The notes below the pieces were generated by a model, which was not told the DNA's origin, ran no database searches, and saw nothing but the letters and a program-made list of their open reading frames with translations. The translations under genes and the position numbers were made by a program. From Methyloprofundus sp. (GTDB lineage: Bacteria; Pseudomonadota; Gammaproteobacteria; Methylococcales; Methylomonadaceae), in assembly GCA_016592635.1 (NCBI GenBank), contig AP023240.1:4195630-4259629 (forward strand): 64,000 nt of DNA, given 5' to 3'. Positions 9,368 through 16,983 of this stretch are shown here, piece after piece. Numbering within the stretch: position 1 is the first letter of the stretch; every line of letters starts with the position of its first letter.

Positions 9368-10233
9368 GCATTTTAATTGATCAAGATACCAAAGTAATTT
9401 GTCAGGGTTTAACCGGCAAACAAGCTACTTTTCATGCGCAGCATGCTTTGGCTTATGGTACGAAGCTTTTAGGGGGTGTTACTCCGGGGCGTGGCGGTAG
9501 TGAGCATTTAGGCTTGCCGATATTTAATACTGTGCAAGATGCTTATCGAGCAACGCAAGCCGATGCCAGTATTATTTATGTGCCACCTTTTTTTGCTGCT
9601 GATGCTATTTTAGAGGCAGTTGATGCAGGCATTAAACTGATTGTATGTATTACCGAAGGTATTCCGGTTTTACAGATGTTGCGCGTTAAAGCAGCGATGG
9701 CCGATAGTGACTCTTTATTAATTGGTCCTAATTGCCCAGGTATTATTACCCCAGATGCTTGTAAAATTGGCATAATGCCTGGCAGTATTCATTTGGCTGG
9801 TTCTATCGGTATTGTTTCACGATCCGGTACTTTAACTTATGAGGCGGTACATCAAACTACGCAGCAAGGATTAGGGCAAAGTACCTGTATTGGTATTGGG
9901 GGTGACCCTATTCATGGTATGACTTTTATTGATGTTATCAAGCGTTTCCAAGCTGATGAGCAAACTAAAGGTATTATTATGGTGGGTGAAATTGGAGGCA
10001 GTGAAGAGGAAGAGGCCGCAGCTTATATTAAAGAGCATGTTAGCAAGCCTGTAGTTGCTTATATTACTGGTTTGACTGCGCCTGCAGGTAAGCGCATGGG
10101 GCATGCTGGTGCAATCGTAACAGGTGGTAAAGGGACTGCCGAAAGTAAAGTATCCGCTTTGCAAGCAGCAGGTGTCGAAGTGGTCAGCTCGCCATCAATG
10201 ATGGGAATTGCCATGCAGCAGTTAATGAATTAA
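9364..10233 (+). CDS. sucD: succinyl-CoA ligase alpha subunit
   Basis: The 289-residue alpha subunit starts MSILIDQDTKVICQGLTGKQ. It has the CoA-binding Rossmann fold (GGVTPGRGG), IGPNCPGIITP, SRSGTLTYEAV and GIGGDPIHG. The active-site histidine that is phosphorylated lies in GKRMGHAGAIV near residue 247. It starts with GTG in an overlap with sucC, which implies translational coupling and equal amounts of the two subunits. Confidence 0.93.
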   Translation: MSILIDQDTKVICQGLTGKQATFHAQHALAYGTKLLGGVTPGRGGSEHLGLPIFNTVQDAYRATQADASIIYVPPFFAADAILEAVDAGIKLIVCITEGIPVLQMLRVKAAMADSDSLLIGPNCPGIITPDACKIGIMPGSIHLAGSIGIVSRSGTLTYEAVHQTTQQGLGQSTCIGIGGDPIHGMTFIDVIKRFQADEQTKGIIMVGEIGGSEEEEAAAYIKEHVSKPVVAYITGLTAPAGKRMGHAGAIVTGGKGTAESKVSALQAAGVEVVSSPSMMGIAMQQLMN

Positions 10234-10306
10234 TTATGCATATTAACTAGTCTTATTCGTTATAATCAATCGCTATAGCTTTTATCACAGAGTCACCGAA
10301 TACTTT

Positions 10307-10873
10307 ATGCAAGAAATTAACTCCTTTAAAAACCAGTTGCTGATTGCAATGCCTAGTTTGAAAGACCCCAGCTTCTTTCATGGGGTTACTTTTGTTTGCC
10401 AGCATAATAATGAAGGAGCTTTAGGGTTAGTCATTAATCATCCAACCGAGATGATATTAGGGGATATTTTAGAGCAAATGGATATAGCTGTTAGCGATGA
10501 TAAAATTGCCCAGATCCCTGTTTTTTCAGGCGGGCCTGTACAGCAAGAGCGCGGTTTTGTGTTGCACCATACTTCTGAGCAAGAATGGGAGTCAACTATT
10601 GAAGTATCAGACCTACTGTCTTTAACAACGTCACGTGATATTTTAAAGGCAATTGCTAATGACGAAGGGCCTACTAAATTTTTGGTTGCATTAGGTTATG
10701 CAGGTTGGGGTGAAGAGCAATTGGAAACAGAAATGAAAGCAAATGCTTGGCTTAGTACTTATTATGACGATAGTGTGGTCTTTGATACGCCGATTAGCAA
10801 GCGTTGGAATGTCGCAGCTAATAAGATGGGATTAGATATTAACCTATTATCAACGCAGGCAGGGCATGCTTAA
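10307..10873 (+). CDS. algH: YqgE/AlgH family protein
   Basis: The 188 residues contain typical family blocks: NQLLIAMPSLKDPSFFHGVTF, EGALGLVINHPT, PVFSGGPVQQERGFVLH and ALGYAGWGEEQLETE. The molecular role is unsettled; AlgH affects alginate production in Pseudomonas, and the gene almost always sits before ruvX. Here it overlaps ruvX by eight bases. A TATAAT box at 10261-10266 could serve as the -10 of the algH-ruvX-pyr operon, although no good -35 lies at the right distance. Confidence 0.9.
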   Translation: MQEINSFKNQLLIAMPSLKDPSFFHGVTFVCQHNNEGALGLVINHPTEMILGDILEQMDIAVSDDKIAQIPVFSGGPVQQERGFVLHHTSEQEWESTIEVSDLLSLTTSRDILKAIANDEGPTKFLVALGYAGWGEEQLETEMKANAWLSTYYDDSVVFDTPISKRWNVAANKMGLDINLLSTQAGHA

Positions 10874-11315
10874 GCCAGATCCAGTACTCGCTAATTTAAG
10901 TTCTGAGACCTATTTGGGCTTTGATTTTGGTAATAAGAAAATCGGCACGGCAACTGGACAATTAGCAACAAAAACGGCAAGTCCTTTAGAAACTATTCGT
11001 TCGATACAGCAAGTACCTAATTGGCAAAAAATAAGCCAGTTGATTGCTGAGTGGCAGCCTGTTGGTCTGGTTGTTGGTGTATCACGGCAAGCTGATGGCA
11101 GTGATAACCCGATTACACCGAGGATGTTAAAGTTTTGCCGTCAATTGCAAGGGCGTTACAATCTGCCCGTTTTTCAAGTAGATGAAGCCCTATCTACCTT
11201 TGAAGCAAAGCAAATGTTGTATGATGATGTACAGCTTAGCGCGGGTAAGTTATGGGAGGTACAAGACCAACTTGCCGCACAATTAATACTTCAATCTTGG
11301 TTAAATCAACAATAA
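10866..11315 (+). CDS. ruvX: RuvX/YqgF, RNase H-fold nuclease
   Basis: The 149 residues carry the RNase H-like fold start YLGFDFGNKKIGTATG with its catalytic aspartate, a GLVVGVSRQADGSDNP segment and the closing VDEALSTFEAKQ. YqgF is a putative Holliday junction resolvase that also has a proposed role in 16S rRNA 5' maturation. It overlaps algH upstream, and its TAA shares a base with the pyrR ATG (TAATG), so translation is coupled. Confidence 0.9.
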   Translation: MLKPDPVLANLSSETYLGFDFGNKKIGTATGQLATKTASPLETIRSIQQVPNWQKISQLIAEWQPVGLVVGVSRQADGSDNPITPRMLKFCRQLQGRYNLPVFQVDEALSTFEAKQMLYDDVQLSAGKLWEVQDQLAAQLILQSWLNQQ

Positions 11316-11833
11316 TGACAATTGAGCACCTAAAAATTCCTGTTTTATTTAATCAACTTGAATCTGCATTGCAGGAAGCCATAGCTGAGCGACAAGTGGT
11401 CGATCCTATTGTTATTGGTATTCATACTGGTGGTGTTTGGGTGGCTGAGAAAATGCATCAGTGGCTTAATATTGCAGAACCTTTAGCTGTTTTGGATATT
11501 TCTTTTTACCGAGATGATTTTTCGCAAATTGGGGTAAACCCTAAAGTGCAACAGAGTAAGTTGCCTTTAACAGTAGAAGGGCGTGACATTATTTTAATTG
11601 ATGATGTTTTTTATACAGGGCGCACCATTCGTGCAGCACTAAATGAAATTTTTGATTATGGCCGGCCTAATCAGGTTATTTTGGGTGTACTGATTGAGCG
11701 TGATGGTCGGCAAGTACCCATTCGGCCTGATTGTGTTGGTGCTGAAGTGAATTTGGCAGCAGGACAACGTATTAAATTAACAGGGCCCGAACCATTAGAT
11801 ATCGATATTCAAACGGTTACTAAGGGGGCTTGA
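11315..11833 (+). CDS. pyrR: bifunctional PyrR: pyr regulator / uracil phosphoribosyltransferase
   Basis: A PRTase-fold protein of 172 residues starting MTIEHLKIPVLFNQL. The PRPP-binding motif is IILIDDVFYTGRTIRAAL, and PIVIGIHTGGVWVAE is the conserved early loop. In the PyrR family this protein binds pyr mRNA or shows UPRT activity. I chose the start at 11315, coupled to the ruvX stop, rather than upstream in-frame codons that would lie in ruvX. It overlaps pyrB at TGATG. No pyr anti-antiterminator structure is visible upstream, so RNA-based control is not supported here. Confidence 0.92.
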   Translation: MTIEHLKIPVLFNQLESALQEAIAERQVVDPIVIGIHTGGVWVAEKMHQWLNIAEPLAVLDISFYRDDFSQIGVNPKVQQSKLPLTVEGRDIILIDDVFYTGRTIRAALNEIFDYGRPNQVILGVLIERDGRQVPIRPDCVGAEVNLAAGQRIKLTGPEPLDIDIQTVTKGA

Positions 11834-12804
11834 TGGTTGCTATTGAGAACTTGCAATTAAATGCACAGGGAAAGTTACAGCATTTTTTAAGTATTGAAGG
11901 CTTACAGCAAGAATTGCTGACAGAAATATTAGATACAGCTGAATCTTTTGCTGGCATTACTGCGCAACATGTCAAAAAAGTACCGTTGTTACGGGGTAAG
12001 ACTATTGTTAATCTATTTTTTGAAAATAGCACTAGGACGCGTGCTACTTTTGAACTGGCAGCAACAAGGCTTTCTGCTGATATATTAAGTATGAATATTG
12101 CTACTTCTGCGACCTCAAAAGGCGAAAGCTTATTGGATACTATTCGTAATTTAGAAGCAATGCAGGTTGATATGTTTGTGGTGCGCCATGCCTTAAGTGG
12201 TGCGGCGCATTTTATTGCGCAACATACTGCACCACATATTAGTGTTATTAATGCAGGGGATGGCCAGCATGAGCACCCCACGCAAGCGATGTTGGATATG
12301 TTTACTATTCGGCGAGTAAAACAACAATTTATTGGCTTGCGAGTTGCGATTGTCGGCGATATTTTACATTCAAGAGTGGCGCGCTCACAGATTCATGCCT
12401 TAAATATTTTAGGGGCGGAAGAGGTGCGTGTGATTGCACCTAAGACCTTATTACCGGTAGATGTGGAGAGCTTTGGAGTCTCTGTTTACCATGATTTAGC
12501 AGCAGGCTTAAAAAATGTTGATGTCATTATCATGCTGCGTTTACAGAAAGAGCGTATGAGTAGTGCGTTGCTACCCAGTGAAAGTGAATACTTTAAGTGT
12601 TTTGGTTTATCTGCTGACAAATTAAATATTGCCAATAAAGATGCTATTGTCATGCACCCTGGGCCAATTAATCGCGGTGTAGAGATTGAATCTGCTGTTG
12701 CAGATGGACCGCAATCGGTTATTTTACAACAGGTAAGCAATGGTATTGCTGTCAGGATGGCTGTTATGTCGATGGCGATGCAAAGCCATGCAGGAGCACA
12801 ATGA
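11833..12804 (+). CDS. pyrB: aspartate carbamoyltransferase catalytic subunit
   Basis: The second step of pyrimidine synthesis: carbamoyl phosphate plus aspartate gives carbamoyl aspartate. The carbamoyl phosphate loop is FFENSTRTRATFELAA; SATSKGES, HPTQAMLDMF and VMHPGPINRGVEI are the other active-site blocks. The start ATG at 11833 overlaps the pyrR stop and has AAGGGGG just upstream; a TTG one codon earlier is less likely. There is no pyrI regulatory subunit. Instead the downstream gene encodes an inactive dihydroorotase, the arrangement of the dodecameric ATCase of Pseudomonas. Confidence 0.94.
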   Translation: MVAIENLQLNAQGKLQHFLSIEGLQQELLTEILDTAESFAGITAQHVKKVPLLRGKTIVNLFFENSTRTRATFELAATRLSADILSMNIATSATSKGESLLDTIRNLEAMQVDMFVVRHALSGAAHFIAQHTAPHISVINAGDGQHEHPTQAMLDMFTIRRVKQQFIGLRVAIVGDILHSRVARSQIHALNILGAEEVRVIAPKTLLPVDVESFGVSVYHDLAAGLKNVDVIIMLRLQKERMSSALLPSESEYFKCFGLSADKLNIANKDAIVMHPGPINRGVEIESAVADGPQSVILQQVSNGIAVRMAVMSMAMQSHAGAQ

Positions 12805-14078
12805 TGCGAATTGAAATATTAAATGGCCGTATTATTGACCCTGCCAGTCAATTTGACCAACAAAGTTCATTGTATATTGCTGAAGGCAAAATCGTCAGCA
12901 GAGGTGATGCACCTGATGGTTTTAGCGCGGATATCCAAATTGATGCTTTAGGGCAAATTGTTTGCCCGGGCTTTGTGGATTTAAGTACACGTTTACGTGA
13001 GCCAGGAGCAACGCATAAAGCCAGTATTCAATCAGAAACACGCGCTGCTGCCAGTGCAGGTTATACCAGTTTATGTGTGCCGCCTGATACCAAGCCTGTT
13101 ATTGATACTGCTGCTGTGGTTGAGCTAATTAATGATAAGGCGGAGCAGTGTGCATATGCAAATATTTACCCTATTGCGGCTTTAACACAGGGCTTGGTGG
13201 GTAAAGAGCTCAGTTCAATGTATAGCTTAAAGCAAGCAGGTTGTATTGCAGTCAGTCATGCACGGCATGCAATTTTTGACCTATTGGTTTTGCGTCGTGC
13301 GATGGAATATGCGGCAACACATGATTTATTATTAATTTACTGCCCACAAGACCATGCTTTGAGTAATCAGGGCTGCGCCCATGAAGGTGCAATGGCGAGC
13401 CAGTATGGTTTACCAGGTATTCCTGCTGCTGCAGAAACCATTGCCTTATTGCAATGTTTAGAGTTAGTGGAGCAAACAAGGTGCCGGGTGCATTTTCAGG
13501 GACTAAGTTGTGCTCGTTCGGTGGGGTTGATTGCGCAGGCGAAAACGGCAGGGCTGCCAATTACTGCTGATGTAGTCATGCACCAATTACATTTGACTGA
13601 TGAAGATATGTTGCCTTACGCAAGTGAATATCACGTACAGCCACCTTTGCGCAGTGTTGCGGATAGAGATGCTTTAGTGCAGGGAGTACAGGCGGGTACG
13701 ATTGATTGTATTTGTAGTGATCATCAGCCGCATGATATTGATGCTAAGCTAGGCGCGTTTCCAGAAACTGAGCCAGGTATGGCTACTTTAGAAACGGTAC
13801 TGCCTTTAATGCTGCGTCTGGTTGCCCAAGGAGGTTTAGACCTAACCCAAGGAATTATGAGATTGTCGGCTGCACCTGCTAAGGCCTTAGCTATTCATGC
13901 AGGGCAGTTAGCTGTGGGTAATAATGCTGATGTGTGTGTCTTTGATCCTAAGCAAAGCTGGCAAGTTAGTAGGAGTACATGGCAGAGTCAAGGTTGTAAT
14001 ACGCCTTTTTGGCAAGATGATATGCTGGGTAAAGTGACACATACTATCCAGGCTGGCAAGTTAATTTTTAAGGCTTGA
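12801..14078 (+). CDS. pyrX: catalytically inactive dihydroorotase homologue (PyrC'/PyrX)
   Basis: The 425-residue amidohydrolase fold resembles type I dihydroorotase but lacks its metal site. The strand-1 motif that should read D-x-H-x-H reads VDLSTRLREPG, with Ser62-Thr-Arg64 in place of the two histidines. The later MPNT loop is PPDTKP, and the third metal histidine region reads FQGLSCARSV instead of HVSTA. The Asp-containing SDHQPHD block is kept. In Pseudomonas such pseudo-dihydroorotases are structural partners needed to assemble aspartate carbamoyltransferase. The ATGA overlap with pyrB supports the same role. A true pyrC must lie elsewhere in the genome. Confidence 0.88.
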   Translation: MMRIEILNGRIIDPASQFDQQSSLYIAEGKIVSRGDAPDGFSADIQIDALGQIVCPGFVDLSTRLREPGATHKASIQSETRAAASAGYTSLCVPPDTKPVIDTAAVVELINDKAEQCAYANIYPIAALTQGLVGKELSSMYSLKQAGCIAVSHARHAIFDLLVLRRAMEYAATHDLLLIYCPQDHALSNQGCAHEGAMASQYGLPGIPAAAETIALLQCLELVEQTRCRVHFQGLSCARSVGLIAQAKTAGLPITADVVMHQLHLTDEDMLPYASEYHVQPPLRSVADRDALVQGVQAGTIDCICSDHQPHDIDAKLGAFPETEPGMATLETVLPLMLRLVAQGGLDLTQGIMRLSAAPAKALAIHAGQLAVGNNADVCVFDPKQSWQVSRSTWQSQGCNTPFWQDDMLGKVTHTIQAGKLIFKA

Positions 14079-14138
14079 TTTGAGGCCATTATGTATCATT
14101 TTATCGCTAGCCAAAAATAATAAAAAAGGTTATAGAGC

Positions 14139-15830
14139 GTGATTGTTTTAGGAATAAATGATAGTAGTCACCACAATACCAGTGCAGCGATTGTCAGGGA
14201 TGGTGAATTACTGGCAGCAGTAGAAGAAGAACGCTTGTCGCGTATTAAAATTGATAATGCTTATCCTGAGCAGGCAATACAAGAAGTTTTAGCAATAGCG
14301 GGTTTATCTTATGCTGATGTTGATATAGTCGCATTGGCTAACCTAGCGCGCCATGAGCAAACACCTTATGTAGATGTGTTTTATCAACAAGTATACAATT
14401 TAGGCAAGCATGATCTTGCTATTCGAAAATATTATTGGAAACATCAACTTGATCGCTATTTGCGACGATTACGTGGCCGCTGTGCAACACGTAATGAGGT
14501 TCTGGCGCGACAGTCCAGTTATGCAGTAGAACACCATTTAGCACATGCTGCTTCTGCTTATTTTCCCTCTCCTTTTGCTAAAGAGCGGGTTGCTGTTATT
14601 ACTTTAGATGGCGCAGGTGACTTTTCGTGGAGCTCAGTATTTTTAGGAGAGTACGGTAAGCTTACCCCTATTGCACGTTATCCTTATATTAATAGCATTG
14701 GTTTACTGTACACTGCGATAACTATTTATTTGGGTTTTAAGCCCAGTAGGCATGAAGGTAAAGTATTAGGTCTAGCTGCTTATGGTAATCCTGAGCCTTT
14801 ATTAAGCCGACTATTAGCTAATACCAACCAGCAGAATTGGGCGCAATTATTTAATGCTAAATTGGCGCGAATTACTTTGGAATTTCATCGTGAGCTAGGC
14901 CAAACCGTGGTGGCTGAGCTGTGTAAGGGGTTGTCTAAAGAGGATATAGCTGCGGGAATTCAGACATACACGGAGCAGCTGATTTGTCAGTGGATTCAAG
15001 CGCAAGTCAAAAGTTTAAAGGTCAGTAAGTTAGCCTTAGCGGGTGGTGTTTTTGCCAATGTGAAGTTAAATCAGCGAATTTTAGCATTACCCGAAGTGGA
15101 TAATATTTATGTGCACCCTAATATGGGTGATGGTGGCTTGGCTACCGGTGCTGCTTTTGAAGTTTATGCACGATTAAATACAGGTTTTGCTCCGGTGTTT
15201 AAGGAGCAGGTGTATTTAGGGACTGATATTAATCGCAACAATGCATTGCAGGCTTTGCAAGCTCGGGGTATAAAGTATTTAGAGCCTCAAGATTTAGCGA
15301 GCGAAGTTGCTAAGCTGCTGGCAGCAGGAAAAGTCGTAGCACGTGCTGATGGTAAAATGGAGTATGGCCCTCGTGCACTAGGTAATCGTAGTGTGATGGC
15401 TGCGGCTAATGATAAGAGTATTAATCAATGGCTAAATAAGAAGTTTGCGCGTACTGAGTTTATGCCGTTTGCGCCTGTTATCCTTGAATCTTATGCGCAT
15501 GCGTATTTTCCTGATTGGCAAGCATCACATGTGGCGGCACAATTTATGACTATTACTTATAAAGCATCTGCGTTGGCGCAACAGAATATTCCAGCTGCAG
15601 TGCATATTGATGGTACTGCTAGGCCACAAGTGTTGCAAAGAGCACGGAATGCAAAGTATTTTGATATTATTTCTGCATATCAGCAGTTGACAGGTGTCCC
15701 AAGCATCATAAACACCAGTTTTAATATGCATGAAGAGCCTATTGTCAGAACGGCAGACGAGGCGATTAGTGCGTTTATTAGTGCAGACTTAGATGCTTTG
15801 GTTTTAGGGCCATTTTTGGTGTTAAGGTAA
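14139..15830 (+). CDS. NodU/CmcH-family O-carbamoyltransferase
   Basis: The 563 residues begin at GTG with MIVLGINDSSHHNTSAAIV. The N-terminal ASKHA-fold domain has the iron-binding histidine pattern VEHHLAHAASAYF and later LALAGGVFANVKLN and GDGGLATGAA. The C-terminal YrdC-like domain carries DGKMEYGPRALGNRS. Family members transfer carbamoyl groups from carbamoyl phosphate to sugars or antibiotics (NodU, TobZ, CmcH). The acceptor here is unknown; surface polysaccharide is possible, but no glycan genes adjoin. The gene follows pyrB/pyrX by 60 bases; carbamoyl phosphate use is shared, but co-regulation is only a guess. Confidence 0.85.
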   Translation: MIVLGINDSSHHNTSAAIVRDGELLAAVEEERLSRIKIDNAYPEQAIQEVLAIAGLSYADVDIVALANLARHEQTPYVDVFYQQVYNLGKHDLAIRKYYWKHQLDRYLRRLRGRCATRNEVLARQSSYAVEHHLAHAASAYFPSPFAKERVAVITLDGAGDFSWSSVFLGEYGKLTPIARYPYINSIGLLYTAITIYLGFKPSRHEGKVLGLAAYGNPEPLLSRLLANTNQQNWAQLFNAKLARITLEFHRELGQTVVAELCKGLSKEDIAAGIQTYTEQLICQWIQAQVKSLKVSKLALAGGVFANVKLNQRILALPEVDNIYVHPNMGDGGLATGAAFEVYARLNTGFAPVFKEQVYLGTDINRNNALQALQARGIKYLEPQDLASEVAKLLAAGKVVARADGKMEYGPRALGNRSVMAAANDKSINQWLNKKFARTEFMPFAPVILESYAHAYFPDWQASHVAAQFMTITYKASALAQQNIPAAVHIDGTARPQVLQRARNAKYFDIISAYQQLTGVPSIINTSFNMHEEPIVRTADEAISAFISADLDALVLGPFLVLR

Positions 15831-15847
15831 AAATCAGGAGAAAGATT

Positions 15848-16162
15848 ATGTTACAGAAAATTAGCTTAAGAGTGTTTTTGAGCTTGGCTACTCTCGGAAT
15901 AGCTGCTTGCTCTGATGACTATACGCCTAAGCCAAACGTGACTGGAAAAACTATTTATTTGGAAGCTTGTGCGCGTTGCCATACTGGCAAGCCAGAAGCC
16001 CCCGATATGTATTGGACGATTAATTTGAAAAATGTAAATAATACTTACATTGCGCATAAAGTGAATACTGGTAGTTTGACCATGCCGAGATTCCCTAATA
16101 TCAAAGGCGCAGATATGCGTAAACTACGTGAATTTGTGTTAACCCACAGTCTTAGAAAATAG
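15848..16162 (+). CDS. monohaem cytochrome c lipoprotein
   Basis: A signal peptide ends in a lipobox (GIAAC, Cys21). The haem site CARCH lies near residues 37-41, and a probable axial methionine is in LTMPRFPNI. At 104 residues it is a small class I cytochrome c, probably attached to a membrane and facing the periplasm. It sits 17 bases after the carbamoyltransferase with its own AGGAG site and 8 bases before the LOG-family gene, so the three may be cotranscribed. Its redox partners are not visible here. Confidence 0.85.
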   Translation: MLQKISLRVFLSLATLGIAACSDDYTPKPNVTGKTIYLEACARCHTGKPEAPDMYWTINLKNVNNTYIAHKVNTGSLTMPRFPNIKGADMRKLREFVLTHSLRK

Positions 16163-16170
16163 GAACCATA

Positions 16171-16896
16171 ATGAATTATTGCGCCAATATACACCATGAT
16201 TCAGCCAGCATTATCGATGATATGAAAGGCGATCAGTCTTGGCGTATTTTTCGGATTATCAGTGAATTTACCGAAGGCTTTGATCGTTTATCAGGCATTT
16301 GTGATGGTATTTCCATCTTTGGTTCTGCGCGTTTAAAACCGAGTAATCCGTATTATTTAAAAACAATTGAAATAGCTAAATTATTAGCTGAAAATGATTT
16401 TACAATCATTACGGGTGGTGGTCCTGGGGTTATGGAGGCAGCCAATAAAGGCGCTTCCTTAAAAAATAAGCTTACAGTAGGACTTAATATTGAATTGCCG
16501 CAAGAGCAAGACCCAAATCCTTACCAAAGTATTTCCTTAGATTTTCGCTATTTTTTTGTGCGTAAAGTCATGTTTGTAAGATATTCTATTGGCTATGTAG
16601 GCATGCCTGGCGGTTTTGGTACGCTGGATGAATTTTTTGAATCTTTAACGTTAATGCAAACCCATAAAATATACCCGATGCCATTGATTTTATTTGGTAG
16701 TGAGTTTTGGGGAGGGTTGCTGACCTGGATTCAAACTACCTTGGTACAGCATGAGGTCATTTCTGTAGAGGATTTGGACTATATTAAAATCACTGATGAC
16801 CCACAAGAAGTGCTTAGTATCATGATGGAGCATCGCGCATGGAAGCATGAGCAACGCTTAGTAGGGCAGAAAAATAATGATGACCTTGCTATTTAA
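16171..16896 (+). CDS. LOG-family (TIGR00730-type) nucleoside monophosphate phosphoribohydrolase-like protein
   Basis: A Rossmann-like fold with the two family signatures: TGGGPGVMEAANKGA near residue 88 and PGGFGTLDEFFE near residue 147. LOG proteins cleave cytokinin riboside or purine nucleoside 5'-monophosphates (PpnN group); older annotations call them lysine decarboxylases, which is wrong. The 241-residue length is between short LOG and long PpnN. The N-terminal extension holds DMKGDQSWRIFRIISEF, typical of the proteobacterial longer branch. It directly follows the cytochrome gene. Confidence 0.85.
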   Translation: MNYCANIHHDSASIIDDMKGDQSWRIFRIISEFTEGFDRLSGICDGISIFGSARLKPSNPYYLKTIEIAKLLAENDFTIITGGGPGVMEAANKGASLKNKLTVGLNIELPQEQDPNPYQSISLDFRYFFVRKVMFVRYSIGYVGMPGGFGTLDEFFESLTLMQTHKIYPMPLILFGSEFWGGLLTWIQTTLVQHEVISVEDLDYIKITDDPQEVLSIMMEHRAWKHEQRLVGQKNNDDLAI

Positions 16897-16983
16897 TTAT
16901 AAGTAATAGGTTTTGAAATATGGTGGCACAGTGATGCTATTGTTATAATATTTTTATATCACACATAATTTTAAGAGGCTTTC

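Noticed and set aside
8198..10233. Malate-CoA ligase (mtkAB) of the serine cycle
   Set aside because: The sequence follows SucC/SucD closely throughout, and no serine-cycle genes (mcl, sga, hpr) adjoin.
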